Of a stretch of DNA of 64,000 bases, positions 55,234-64,000 are shown piece after piece; positions within the stretch are counted from its first letter, which is position 1; every line of letters begins with the position of its first letter. Under the pieces are notes generated by a model. The model was not told the origin of the DNA, did not search any database, and saw nothing but the letters and a program-made list of their open reading frames with translations. Made by a program: the position numbers and the translations under genes. The stretch comes from an uncultured Rikenellaceae bacterium (lineage in GTDB: Bacteria > Bacteroidota > Bacteroidia > Bacteroidales > Rikenellaceae), in NCBI GenBank assembly GCA_944326815.1, contig CALVFI010000001.1, positions 1 to 64,000 on the forward strand. Direction: 5' to 3'.

Positions 55234-56886
55234 ATGAAAAAATTGTGTTTAATGCTTTCTGCCATTCTCATGGCAGTGGGTGTCCACGCACAAATCAACA
55301 GCGTGAAACTACTTACCGAGCAACCGGGACTGTATGAGAGGATGGACTTTACCATCAACCTGACTGGCAAATGGGATAACCCATATCTACAAGAAGAAGT
55401 TGCTTTGGATATGTACCTAACCGCACCCTCTGGCAAACAATTAGTGGTTCCCTGTTACTTTGAATCGGGTAAAAGTGGCGAGGCTTCCGTATGGAAAGCA
55501 CGATTTACTCCCCAAGAAACCGGAAAATATACCTACTATTTCCAATTAAAAGAGAATGGTAACGTATCTTCAAAATCGGACGTTCAGGAATTCACAGCAA
55601 AAGCAACCGACAAAAAAGGTTTCCTGCATACGAATGATATGTGGACACTGAAATTCGATAATGGCGAGGTATTCCGCGGTATCGGCGAGAACATCTGCTG
55701 GGAATCGAGAACCGTCGACGACTCGAAATATTTCAGAGCCCTGCATGAGAACCACGAAAAGTACAATTATCCCTACATGTTACCCTTGTTTGCTAAAAAC
55801 GGAGGGAATTTTGTCCGGATGTGGATGTCCTCGTGGAACTTTCCGATTGACCGTCAGCGCGACTTCAATAACCCACGTTATTCCATTTCGGACGAATATA
55901 TGAACCCAAGTGTCGTTGCACGACTCGACATGACGGTAGAACTGGCCGAAGATTTGGGTATCTACATCATGCTTTGCATGGGAGAGGGGAACCAACCTGC
56001 CAACCATAACTTCTTCATTGGCGACGAAGCAAAAACACGCTATAAAAACCGTCTGCGTTACATCGTAGCCCGTTGGGGATATAGCCCGAACATCGGTATG
56101 TGGGAGTTCTTCAATGAGATTGACAATGTTCAACACAGAGCACCAAACGGTCCAATTCCTGCTAAAGATATCGTGAATTGGCATGCCGAGATGAGCAAAT
56201 ATCTCAAAGAACTCGACCCCTATGGTCATATCCGTACTACCAGTATTTCACACCGTGACGTAGAAGGTCTGAACTCCGTTGCAGATTTGGACATCAATCA
56301 GAAACATATTTACAACCGCACTTCGGCCATTCCTTCTGAGATTCTTCGCTACGAGAAACAATTCGGAAAACCTTACATCATCGGTGAGTTCGGTTATGAG
56401 TGGGATTGGTCGAAGAATTTCGACGATTTCGCCGATGGCATGGATACCGATTTCAAACGCGGTCTGTGGTATGGTCTTTTCTCTCCCACTCCAGTAACTC
56501 CGATGAGTTGGTGGTGGGAATATTTCGAAAACCGCAACATGATGCCTTATTTCAACGGTGTACGACAGATGAGCGACCGTATGCTCGCCGCAGGTAAAGG
56601 CAGCTTCAACAGTCTCGAAGCTACGGCAGGCAAAGCTCAGGCATTCAGTGTACAGTGCGGCGACGAGGTATACGCCTATCTTTTCAACGACACGAACGAA
56701 GCGGTAACTGAAACACTCTCAATCACGCTCAAAGGCGGCAACTACCAGGTAGAGTATTTCAACCCCGTCACTTGCGAATATACCGAGGCCGGAAAAGTCT
56801 CCGCAAAAAAAGGCATTCAGGTCGAAGAGATCAAGCTTGCACCGAAAGCGGAAGCCGTACTCGTATTCACCCCCGTCAAGAAGTAA
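55234..56886 (+). CDS. GH5-like glycoside hydrolase with DUF5060 domain
   Basis: A 550-residue secreted enzyme. Signal peptide ends VHAQ. An N-terminal DUF5060 Ig-like domain (~22-125, YERMDFTINLTGKWDNPY, WKARFTPQETGKYTYYFQL) is followed by a TIM-barrel of the cellulase/GH5 type (GGNFVRMWMSSWNFPI). Acid/base is Glu295 in EFFNEIDN, nucleophile Glu385 in YIIGEFGYEWDW. A C-terminal beta domain (~460-550) follows. GH5 covers mannanases, glucanases and others; in this locus an endo- or exo-acting beta-mannanase/glucanase is plausible. It is probably periplasmic. Confidence 0.83.
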   Translation: MKKLCLMLSAILMAVGVHAQINSVKLLTEQPGLYERMDFTINLTGKWDNPYLQEEVALDMYLTAPSGKQLVVPCYFESGKSGEASVWKARFTPQETGKYTYYFQLKENGNVSSKSDVQEFTAKATDKKGFLHTNDMWTLKFDNGEVFRGIGENICWESRTVDDSKYFRALHENHEKYNYPYMLPLFAKNGGNFVRMWMSSWNFPIDRQRDFNNPRYSISDEYMNPSVVARLDMTVELAEDLGIYIMLCMGEGNQPANHNFFIGDEAKTRYKNRLRYIVARWGYSPNIGMWEFFNEIDNVQHRAPNGPIPAKDIVNWHAEMSKYLKELDPYGHIRTTSISHRDVEGLNSVADLDINQKHIYNRTSAIPSEILRYEKQFGKPYIIGEFGYEWDWSKNFDDFADGMDTDFKRGLWYGLFSPTPVTPMSWWWEYFENRNMMPYFNGVRQMSDRMLAAGKGSFNSLEATAGKAQAFSVQCGDEVYAYLFNDTNEAVTETLSITLKGGNYQVEYFNPVTCEYTEAGKVSAKKGIQVEEIKLAPKAEAVLVFTPVKK

Positions 56887-56930
56887 AGGCATCACAACAA
56901 TCCTGCCGAGTTAGGTAGCATAAAAGTTGT

Positions 56931-56975
56931 ATCGGCCGCTGTCTCTTAGGGGGATAGGCGGCCGATCAATTTTTC
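56931..56975 (+). terminator. Terminator between the GH5 and GH2 genes
   Basis: A nine-base GC-rich stem (ATCGGCCGC with GCGGCCGAT, 56931-56939 and 56958-56966) followed by CAATTTTT. A typical intrinsic terminator shape. GH2 transcription may therefore need its own promoter or read-through. Confidence 0.68.
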
Positions 56976-57021
56976 ATACCGATCGGTACAGTATCTGTAA
57001 TACCACCTAAACACATTTTAT

Positions 57022-59898
57022 ATGAAAGCAAAAAACCTATTAATGACCGCGTCGCTCTCCCTGTTGGCTGCCAGTATGGCCGTAGGACAGCAAACGCCCA
57101 TTGCCAAATCACTACTGCCGACCAATTTCGGTCTGACGGTACCGCAGGATTCGTCCGTACTTCCCAAATCGACAGTTCCCGTCGTAATGCCGGAACGTAA
57201 GGCCAAACGTCCTGCAATCACGAAACTGAATCCGGCCGGCGAACAGACCTGGAAAATCGAGGGCGGCTGGGAAATGACCGACGCCCACCAAGTAACAGCC
57301 TCTCAAGGATGGATGTTCGATAATGACTACAATACCGATCAATGGTACAACGCTACCGTTCCAGGGACGGTACTCACGACTCTGGTGAACGAAGGAGTCT
57401 ATCCCGATCCCTATTACGGACTGAATAACCTGGCCATTCCGGAAACGCTCTGCCGTCAGGATTGGTGGTACCGCACGGAATTCTCCTTGCCCGCAGATGC
57501 CTCCGGTAAGAAGGTATGGCTCCTGTTCAACGGAATCAACTACCGCGCAGACGTTTGGCTGAACGGCAAACTGCTCGGCAATATTGCCGGAGCGTTCACC
57601 CGGGGTGAATTTGAATTGGACAATGTAAAACCGGAAGGCAACATCCTTGCCGTACACATCTATCCTCCCTACAATCCCGGTATTCCGCATGAACAGTCCA
57701 AACTGGCCGGACGTGGACCGAACGGAGGTCAGCTCTGCCTTGATGGCCCGACGTTTATCAGTTCGGAGGGATGGGACTGGATCCCGGGAATCCGTGACCG
57801 TAACATCGGTATCTGGCAGGACGTACTCTTGCGATACACCGAAAACGTATCGCTGGTCGATCCTCAAATCATCACCGATCTGCCGCTGCCTGACACCACA
57901 TCGGCCAATGTAACGGTACGCGCCATGTTGACCAACAACGGTTCCAAGGCAGAGAAGGTGACCGTTAAAGGTGAAATCGGCGACATCACCTTCAATAAAG
58001 AGGTTACCGTAGCTCCCGGTAAATCGACCAAAGTGGAATTTACCCCCGCAGAATTTCCGCAACTCAATATGCAGAACCCGCTGCTGTGGTGGCCTAATGG
58101 ATATGGTCCTCAGAACCTTTATACACTGAAGCTGACCGCTGTGTCGGCTGATGGCGGTGTTTCCGATACTTATACCACACGTTTTGGTGTACGTGAACTC
58201 TCTTACGAAATGACCATTGACTCCCCGGGTCAGAGAGACCGCCGCGTGGAGTTCAATCCAATCTATGCACTGAAATCCGGCAAGCCGATCTTCGATAACC
58301 TCAGACGCCGTCAAACGACCGATGGAGTAACGATCGCCTGCTTGCGCGAAGGTGTTGATCCCTCTCTGGTAACAGATATTGCCGATAAAGATATGGATCC
58401 CTATCTGGTCATTAAAGTGAACGGCGAGCGCATCTTCTGCAAAGGAGGTAACTGGGGTATGGACGACGGTATGAAACGTGTTTCCCGCGAGCGTCTGGAG
58501 CCTTACTTCCGTCTCCACAAGGAAGCCAACTTCACTATGGTTCGTAACTGGACCGGAGAAAGCACCGAAGAGCTGTTCTACGAACTGTGCGATGAATACG
58601 GTATGCTCGTATGGAACGACTTCTGGCTCACGACCGAAGGTTCCGGACTGAACGCAAACGACGAAAACCTGTTTGTAGACAACGCTACGGAAACTATCAA
58701 ACGGTTCCGTAACCACCCGTCGATTGCCATCTGGGGCCCGCGTAACGAAGGTTATGCCGTAGCCTCTCTGGAGGAACGTCTCGCAGAGTTGGTGGCCAAA
58801 GAGGACGGTACCCGTTTCTATCAGGCCAACTCCCGGTATATGAACCTCAAACCGAGTGGCCCATGGCACTACTACAAAGATGCAGCCAACTACTATCGTC
58901 ACGATGCCAAAGGTTTCAATACAGAATTAGGTTCGCCTTCCGTACCTACGGCCGAGTCAATGCGTAAGATGATGCCCGAAGCCGATCAATGGCCAATCAG
59001 CGATACGTGGTATTACCACGACCTGCATTTCGGTCTGGTAGACTATGTTAATGCTGTCGATTCACTCTACGGCAAAGCAACCAGTCTCGACGATTTCTGC
59101 CGCAAGGTTCAGATGATCAACTACGACAGCTATCGTGCAATGTTCGAATCATGGAACAGCAAACTGTGGAACAATACCTCGGGCGTACTGTTGTGGATGA
59201 GCCACCCGGCATGGCCCAGCGTTGAATGGCAAGTTTATTCGTGGGATTATGAGACCTTCGGATCGTTCTTCGGTAGTATGAAAGCCTGTGAACCCGTACA
59301 TATCCAGATGAACCTGGACAACAACGTCGTTGCTATCATCAACAACAACCGGACCGATTTGGGTAAGGTGAAGGCTACGTTGATCTGCTACACTCCGGAA
59401 GGAAAACAACTGATGAAAAAAGAGCAAACCATCGATAACGTTGCTGCCAACAGTCTGAAGAATGCCTTTACTGCTGACCTGTCGAATATGCAGGGAGTCT
59501 ACCTGGCTCGTGTCATCCTGACCGATGCCAAAGGGAAGGTCCTCTCCACGAACGACTACTGGAAAGCAGCCAAAGGCACGAAGAACTTCTTCGCGCTCAA
59601 CGACCTGCCTGCTACCGACGTAAAAGCCAAACTGAAAAAGGTGAGCGGCGACGAGGAAAAGAAGATCACTTTCGAGGTGTCGAATCCGACACGCAGCACT
59701 GCCGTAGGAGTGAAACTCAACCTGCGGAATACCGACGGCGAGATCATTCTGCCGGCATACTTCTCCGACGGCTACTTCAACCTGTTGCCGGGCGAGAAGA
59801 AAGAGATAACGGTAGCATATAGCGGTGAAGGCCCCGTAACGGTAACAACCGACGGTTACAACATCAAACCGCTCACGATCCTTACTGTAAACAAATAA
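57022..59898 (+). CDS. GH2 glycoside hydrolase, beta-mannosidase/exo-beta-glucosaminidase type
   Basis: A 958-residue GH2 enzyme. Signal peptide ends VGQQ. Sugar-binding beta domain at ~75-270 (WYNATVPGTVLTTLVNEGVY, RADVWLNGKLLG), Ig-like domain ~270-400, TIM barrel ~450-770 with acid/base Glu576 in WGPRNEG and nucleophile Glu635 in FNTELGSPSVP, then C-terminal Ig domains. The MVRNWTGESTEELFYELCDE and WNDFW stretches match the beta-mannosidase/endo-beta-mannosidase/exo-glucosaminidase branch of GH2. It probably takes mannose off the non-reducing ends in the periplasm. Confidence 0.87.
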   Translation: MKAKNLLMTASLSLLAASMAVGQQTPIAKSLLPTNFGLTVPQDSSVLPKSTVPVVMPERKAKRPAITKLNPAGEQTWKIEGGWEMTDAHQVTASQGWMFDNDYNTDQWYNATVPGTVLTTLVNEGVYPDPYYGLNNLAIPETLCRQDWWYRTEFSLPADASGKKVWLLFNGINYRADVWLNGKLLGNIAGAFTRGEFELDNVKPEGNILAVHIYPPYNPGIPHEQSKLAGRGPNGGQLCLDGPTFISSEGWDWIPGIRDRNIGIWQDVLLRYTENVSLVDPQIITDLPLPDTTSANVTVRAMLTNNGSKAEKVTVKGEIGDITFNKEVTVAPGKSTKVEFTPAEFPQLNMQNPLLWWPNGYGPQNLYTLKLTAVSADGGVSDTYTTRFGVRELSYEMTIDSPGQRDRRVEFNPIYALKSGKPIFDNLRRRQTTDGVTIACLREGVDPSLVTDIADKDMDPYLVIKVNGERIFCKGGNWGMDDGMKRVSRERLEPYFRLHKEANFTMVRNWTGESTEELFYELCDEYGMLVWNDFWLTTEGSGLNANDENLFVDNATETIKRFRNHPSIAIWGPRNEGYAVASLEERLAELVAKEDGTRFYQANSRYMNLKPSGPWHYYKDAANYYRHDAKGFNTELGSPSVPTAESMRKMMPEADQWPISDTWYYHDLHFGLVDYVNAVDSLYGKATSLDDFCRKVQMINYDSYRAMFESWNSKLWNNTSGVLLWMSHPAWPSVEWQVYSWDYETFGSFFGSMKACEPVHIQMNLDNNVVAIINNNRTDLGKVKATLICYTPEGKQLMKKEQTIDNVAANSLKNAFTADLSNMQGVYLARVILTDAKGKVLSTNDYWKAAKGTKNFFALNDLPATDVKAKLKKVSGDEEKKITFEVSNPTRSTAVGVKLNLRNTDGEIILPAYFSDGYFNLLPGEKKEITVAYSGEGPVTVTTDGYNIKPLTILTVNK

Positions 59899-59912
59899 TA
59901 AATAAATAAGAG

Positions 59913-61382
59913 ATGAAAAATCTCCCAATCCTGGCTATCGCCGCACTCCTCGCAGGGTGCGGCGGTCAAGCCAGTCAGCAAAATCAAAAAGCAGAGCAAC
60001 AAATACCGTTTGCACCCGTAACCGGGGGTACAGTGTATGTCACGGCTCAAGGGACGGACCTGCGTCTGACGCCCAACGGAGAGCTGACATTCACGGCATT
60101 TGATCAACCGATGGAGGCTCAACCGTTTGTCTTTGTCGATCCGAATGTCACCTTCCAAACGATGACAGGAATCGGCGGAGCCATTACGGATGCCGCAGCG
60201 GAGACCTTCGCCAAGATGTCACCTGAAACTCAGCAGGAGTTGTTGACCGCCTATTACGATCCTGAAAAAGGAATCGGTTACAATATGGCTCGTACAACCA
60301 TCGCCAGTTCCGATTTCGGAAGCGATACGTACAGCTATATTCAGGAGGGAGATACCACGCTCTCGACATTCAGTCTGGCACACGACGAAATGTACCGTCT
60401 ACCGTTGTTGAGAGAGGTCGTAAAATGCTCTGGCGATTCCATGTTGGTCATCGCGACCCCTTGGAGTCCCCCCGCATGGATGAAGTCAAACAACAACATG
60501 TTGCGCGGCGGCACCCTGCTTGACCCCTACAAACAAGTATGGGCCAACCATTTCGTGAAGTTTATCGAGGCATACGAAGCTGCAGGCATCCCTATCTGGG
60601 CCATTTCGTCTCAGAATGAGACCATGGCTGTGCAGACGTGGGAATCTTGTGTATACACTGCCCAGGAAGAGCGCGATTTCATTCGCGACTACCTCGGTCC
60701 GACGCTTGAGAAAAGCCCTTATAAAGATGTAAAACTGTTGGCCTGGGATCACAATCGCGACCTGATCTTCCAACGTGCAGCGACCATCATGGCCGATCCC
60801 GAAGCCGCCAAGTATGTCTGGGGATTTGCATTCCACTGGTACGAACCGTGGACCGGCGGCGATATGCAATTCAACAATCTCCGCATGGTCAAAGAGGCTT
60901 TCCCCGACAAACAGTTGCTCTTTACCGAGGGATGCGTCGAGAAATTCGATCTTAAACGCATCGATGACTGGACGCTCGGAGAACGCTACGGCTATTCGAT
61001 GCTCAACGATTTCAACTGCGGCACCGTAGCCTGGACCGATTGGAACATTCTGCTCGATGAACAGGGAGGGCCCAATCATGTAGGCAACTACTGCTTCGCT
61101 CCGGTACATTTCAATACGCAAACTGGAGAATTGATCTACACGAACAGTTACTACTACATCGGACACTTCTCGAAGTTTATCCAACGAGGTGCAAAACGCA
61201 TCGGGGTCTCCTCGTCGCGTTATGCATTGCAGGCTACCGGATTCCTGAATCCGGACGGCACGATCGTACTGATGATGCTGAACCGCAGCGACGATCAGAT
61301 CGATTTCAAGTTAGGTATTCAGGAGAAGGCGGCCGATATGGTCAGCCTACCCCACTCGATTATGACTGTCGTTCTTAAATAG
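59913..61382 (+). CDS. GH30 glycoside hydrolase, glucosylceramidase-like, lipoprotein
   Basis: A 489-residue lipoprotein (LAGC lipobox, Cys16). GH30 hallmarks: GIGGAITDAAAETFAKMS, TPWSPPAWMKSNNNM, acid/base Glu236 in SSQNETM, nucleophile Glu339 in LLFTEGC, and the C-terminal beta domain (TIVLMMLNRSDDQIDFKLG). It is closer to the glucosylceramidase-like GH30_1 group than the GH30 at 37333-38832. Beta-glucosidase action on glucose residues in a glucomannan-like glycan would fit. It starts 14 bases after the GH2 stop. Confidence 0.87.
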   Translation: MKNLPILAIAALLAGCGGQASQQNQKAEQQIPFAPVTGGTVYVTAQGTDLRLTPNGELTFTAFDQPMEAQPFVFVDPNVTFQTMTGIGGAITDAAAETFAKMSPETQQELLTAYYDPEKGIGYNMARTTIASSDFGSDTYSYIQEGDTTLSTFSLAHDEMYRLPLLREVVKCSGDSMLVIATPWSPPAWMKSNNNMLRGGTLLDPYKQVWANHFVKFIEAYEAAGIPIWAISSQNETMAVQTWESCVYTAQEERDFIRDYLGPTLEKSPYKDVKLLAWDHNRDLIFQRAATIMADPEAAKYVWGFAFHWYEPWTGGDMQFNNLRMVKEAFPDKQLLFTEGCVEKFDLKRIDDWTLGERYGYSMLNDFNCGTVAWTDWNILLDEQGGPNHVGNYCFAPVHFNTQTGELIYTNSYYYIGHFSKFIQRGAKRIGVSSSRYALQATGFLNPDGTIVLMMLNRSDDQIDFKLGIQEKAADMVSLPHSIMTVVLK

Positions 61383-61390
61383 CAGTTCCG

Positions 61391-62158
61391 ATGTGTAAGT
61401 TAATCACTATGTTAACGGCTACACTAGCGGCACTCTTTATGAGTGCCGCTAGTATTCAGGCCGCCAATCCCCAACCAAAGATCCTGGTACTTACAGAACG
61501 CGGAGGCCAACACGAGAGTTTTGCCTCTACGGCCCTCGAATGGTTGGACGAATTCTGTCAGGAGCACGACTACCAGATGACGGTTATTAACACTCCTCAG
61601 CCAATCGACTCCGCCTATTTGTCCCAATACGCGCTATTCATCCAACTCGATTTTCCCCCCTATACCTGGAGCGACACCGCAAAGAAAGCCTTCGAGGCGT
61701 CGATCGACGAGGGACGATTGGGCTGGGTGGGATTCCATCATGCAACACTACTGGGAGATTTCGATGGTTGGGAAATGTGGGAGTGGTTCTCGGACTTCAT
61801 GGGTGGTATCCGTTTTAAAAACTACATTGCAGAGACAGCCGCAGGGACCATACATGTGGAGAGGTCGGATCATCCGGTAATGGTAGGAGTGAGCGACTCG
61901 TTCGTGCTGCCAGACGACGAATGGTATACCTATGACCGCAATCCCCGTCCGAACGTAACCGTATTGGCTACGGTGGATGAGGAGAGTTATATACCCGCCT
62001 CAGACGTACGGATGGGCGATCACCCCGTAGTCTGGGTCAACGAGTCAAAAAAAGCCAGAAATGTCTATTTCCTCTTCGGACATGCCGGTACTCTGTTCGA
62101 CAGCCAGGATTTCCGCCGAATGTTCGCCAATGCCATTCTATGGGCCATTGGTCAATAG
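61391..62158 (+). CDS. ThuA-like protein, secreted
   Basis: A 255-residue ThuA-family protein (class I glutamine-amidotransferase-like fold) with a signal peptide ending IQAA. Features: ILVLTERGGQHESFASTALE at the start, QYALFIQLDFPPYTWSD, LGWVGFHHATLLGDFDGWEMW, and HPVVWVNESKKARNVYFLFG at the end. ThuA proteins in rhizobia act in trehalose/sucrose use via 3-keto sugars. The role in Bacteroidota glycan loci is not settled. It starts eight bases after the GH30 stop. Confidence 0.82.
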   Translation: MCKLITMLTATLAALFMSAASIQAANPQPKILVLTERGGQHESFASTALEWLDEFCQEHDYQMTVINTPQPIDSAYLSQYALFIQLDFPPYTWSDTAKKAFEASIDEGRLGWVGFHHATLLGDFDGWEMWEWFSDFMGGIRFKNYIAETAAGTIHVERSDHPVMVGVSDSFVLPDDEWYTYDRNPRPNVTVLATVDEESYIPASDVRMGDHPVVWVNESKKARNVYFLFGHAGTLFDSQDFRRMFANAILWAIGQ

Positions 62159-62214
62159 TTTTTTTTCTATCGCAAAAACCTTCATTACCATTCCCTTTTA
62201 TCCGCCTAAAACAG

Positions 62215-62222
62215 TATCTTTG
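62215..62222 (+). promoter_or_regulatory. -7 promoter element before the second ThuA gene
   Basis: TATCTTTG fits TAnnTTTG, 35 bases before the ATG. It suggests that the second ThuA-like gene and the GH18 can be transcribed separately. Confidence 0.45.
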
Positions 62223-62257
62223 AATAGATAGATATACCGTTTGAAATAACCTAAACT

Positions 62258-63037
62258 ATGAAACTTTATAAACTACTCTTACTGCTTCCGGCACTCTTTC
62301 TACTGACCGGAGTTCAGGCTCAGTTTCCCCGCTTTCGGGCACTGGCCTTTTATAGCGAAAACGTAGAGGGCGACCACGTACTCTTCGCCCATGATGCCAA
62401 AGCCTTCTTCGACGAGCTGAACAGCGGTGAAGGTCTCGAATTCGATTTTACGACCAACATGGATGACCTGAACGACGAAAAACTCAAGAACTATGATGTC
62501 ATTCTCATGCTGAACGATCAACCCCACACGCAGGCACAACGCGAAGCATTCCAACGTTATATGGAAAACGGCGGGGGATGGGTAGGCTTCCATGTGGCTG
62601 CCTATAACGACCGAAATACCAACTGGCCCTGGTTTCTCGAATTCCTGGGCGGAGGTGTTTTCTGGCGCAACAACTGGCCGGCAGCCCCGGCAAAACTGAT
62701 TGTAGAGGGCCCTGCTCATCCGGTTACCCGCGGGCTACCGGAGACATTCGTCTCTCCGCATAACGAATGGTATCAGTGGAAGCCGTCACCACGGGAACGG
62801 AAGAACATCCGGGTATTCGTATCGCTCTCTCCGGAAAATTATCCCCTCGGATACAAGGATATTCTGCCCGATGGCGATCTGCCGGTCGTATGGACAAATA
62901 CCGACTATCGCATGATCTATCTGAACATGGGACATGGCGGACGCATTTTCAGCGATGCTACGCAAAACTATCTCATTCTGAATGCTCTGCGCTGGGTAGT
63001 CTCCACAGATAAAAAAGGAAATCCCTTTGAAAAATAA
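62258..63037 (+). CDS. ThuA-like protein, secreted (second)
   Basis: A 259-residue ThuA-family protein with a signal peptide ending GVQAQ. Features: RALAFYSENVEGDHVLFAHD, NYDVILMLNDQPHTQAQREA, GGGWVGFHVAAYNDRNTNWP, HPVTRGLPETFVSPHNEWYQ, VVWTNTDYRMIYLNMGHGG. It shares the fold but not close identity with the ThuA gene before it, and the HNEWYQW residues near the presumed active site are typical. The two may act in sequence or on different sugars. Confidence 0.82.
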   Translation: MKLYKLLLLLPALFLLTGVQAQFPRFRALAFYSENVEGDHVLFAHDAKAFFDELNSGEGLEFDFTTNMDDLNDEKLKNYDVILMLNDQPHTQAQREAFQRYMENGGGWVGFHVAAYNDRNTNWPWFLEFLGGGVFWRNNWPAAPAKLIVEGPAHPVTRGLPETFVSPHNEWYQWKPSPRERKNIRVFVSLSPENYPLGYKDILPDGDLPVVWTNTDYRMIYLNMGHGGRIFSDATQNYLILNALRWVVSTDKKGNPFEK

Positions 63038-63053
63038 CCTATACCTACATGCC

Positions 63054-64000
63054 ATGAAAATAACACGTTTCATCGTTGCCGCAGCAGTCTCGGCAACTCT
63101 TGCAGCAGCTTTTTCAGCTTGCGATTCCCGGTCGCAGAAATCATCGGCCGAAGGCAATGAGAAGGTCGTTGTCGCCTATGTCACCTCTTGGACCCAGATC
63201 ATGCCCGATCCCAATTTCGTCACCCATATCAACTATGCATTCGGGCATGTGAATGAAACCTTCAACGGGGTCAAGATTGATAATGAGGCTCGTCTAAAGC
63301 AAATCTCGGATCTCAAAAAAGAGTATCCCGACCTCAAGGTAATGCTTTCGATCGGCGGATGGGGTAGCGGTCGTTTCAGTGAAATGGTTGCCGACCCTGA
63401 ATTACGCGGCGCTTTTGCAAAAGACTGCAAACGAGTGGTGAAAGAGTACGGACTGGACGGTATCGACATCGACTGGGAATATCCTACCAACGGTTCCGCC
63501 GGTATCTCCTACTCTCCGGACGATACCGAAAATTATACCCTTATGATGCGCGACATCCACGAACAGATCGGTAAAGACAAGTTGCTTACACTGGCCTCTT
63601 CGGCTACCGGACAATACATCGACTTTCCGGCGATCATGCCCTACGTCGATTTCGTCAATATCATGACCTATGATATGGCCGGAGCACCCAAACATCATTC
63701 TGCCCTGTATCGTTCGGAAATGACAGGAGGGTTATCCTGCGAAGAAGCCGTAGAGAACCATGTCAAGGCAGGAGTTCCCATTTCCAAACTGGTATTAGGC
63801 ATTCCTTTCTACGGACATGGGTGTAAAGAGATCTCCAATTTCATCGATTACAACAAACTGATCCAACTGGAGAACTACACCATGGCTTGGGACTCGGTAG
63901 CCATGGCTCCCTATCTGATCAATCCCGAAGGAGAGGTCGTATGTAACTACGACGATCCGCGGTCCATTGCCCTGAAATGTACCTATGTGCATGAAAATGG
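63054..64000 (+). CDS. GH18 glycoside hydrolase, lipoprotein (partial, cut by window end)
   Basis: An open frame from the ATG at 63054 runs off the window end, so ~315 residues are seen. Lipobox FSAC (Cys23). GH18 motifs: VVAYVTSWTQ and the LSIGGWGSGRF strand (~98-108), then the catalytic DxxDxDxE motif DGIDIDWEYP (~135-144, acid Glu142), and NIMTYDMAG (~220). GH18 includes chitinases and endo-beta-N-acetylglucosaminidases; the form here is chitinase-like. It is odd in a mannan-type locus and hints that the substrate or the cell's target may include N-acetylglucosamine. It starts 16 bases after the ThuA stop. Confidence 0.86.
   Translation, partial: MKITRFIVAAAVSATLAAAFSACDSRSQKSSAEGNEKVVVAYVTSWTQIMPDPNFVTHINYAFGHVNETFNGVKIDNEARLKQISDLKKEYPDLKVMLSIGGWGSGRFSEMVADPELRGAFAKDCKRVVKEYGLDGIDIDWEYPTNGSAGISYSPDDTENYTLMMRDIHEQIGKDKLLTLASSATGQYIDFPAIMPYVDFVNIMTYDMAGAPKHHSALYRSEMTGGLSCEEAVENHVKAGVPISKLVLGIPFYGHGCKEISNFIDYNKLIQLENYTMAWDSVAMAPYLINPEGEVVCNYDDPRSIALKCTYVHEN

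Noticed and set aside
57112..58902. Minus-strand open frame of ~596 codons opposite the GH2 gene
   Set aside because: It lies wholly antisense to a clear GH2 enzyme with both catalytic Glu, has no recognisable domain or signal peptide, and reflects codon bias on the opposite strand.

Overview
The window looks like chromosomal DNA of a gut-type Bacteroidota, order Bacteroidales. The reasons are two tandem SusC/SusD pairs, surface lipoproteins, a GldH/RicT/TrmB housekeeping block, a fimbrillin-type lipoprotein operon, and several promoters with the Bacteroidota -7 element TAnnTTTG. An Alistipes/Rikenellaceae-like host would fit, but that is inference. No rRNA, tRNA, CRISPR array, integrase or insertion sequence was found.

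Layout. (1) Positions 1-12.7 kb hold a cluster of four paralogous outer-membrane beta-barrel proteins of about 925 aa with an N-terminal carboxypeptidase-regulatory-like domain and a plug-like domain. One is cut by the window edge and one is broken by a frameshift. Around them are small secreted proteins and several decayed genes: two carboxypeptidase-regulatory-like remnants, a secreted protein with Big2-like and leucine-rich-repeat traces, and a multi-pass membrane protein remnant. (2) 12.7-19.5 kb is a tight operon for a YbhGFSR-like tripartite ABC exporter: TetR regulator, TolC-like channel, HlyD-like adaptor, two ATPases and two permeases. A palindromic operator lies just downstream of a near-perfect -33/-7 promoter. 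(3) 19.5-21.3 kb has a zinc alcohol dehydrogenase and a Crp/Fnr-type regulator. (4) 21.5-27.9 kb is a three-gene lipoprotein operon read divergently from the Crp/Fnr gene. The first gene joins a fimbrillin-type lipoprotein to a metzincin-like zinc site, and the other two are tip-adhesin-like paralogues. A Crp-type palindrome sits about 42 bases upstream of the presumed start of transcription. (5) 28.0-33.6 kb is mostly housekeeping: TrmB, GldH, RicT, a MATE exporter and a MINPP/phytase-like phosphatase.

(6) 33.7-64.0 kb is a large polysaccharide utilization locus, most likely for a beta-mannan or glucomannan-like substrate. A minus-strand operon encodes a lipoprotein carboxylesterase, GH30, CE1-type esterase and two GH26 enzymes. 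It is followed by an AraC regulator and a plus-strand series: surface lipoprotein, surface GH26, SusC, SusD, a second SusC, a second SusD, a DUF1735-like lipoprotein, GH5, GH2, GH30, two ThuA-like proteins and a GH18 enzyme cut by the window end. A reasonable model is that surface GH26 and binding lipoproteins cut and capture chains, the two SusCD pairs import oligosaccharides, and periplasmic GH26, GH5, GH2, GH30 and esterases finish the breakdown.

The observations most worth follow-up are the fimbrillin-metzincin lipoprotein operon with its Crp-type site, a run of nine G inside the signal peptide of the first SusC (a possible phase-variation switch), the frameshifted beta-barrel paralogue, and the group of decaying genes at 6-12.7 kb.
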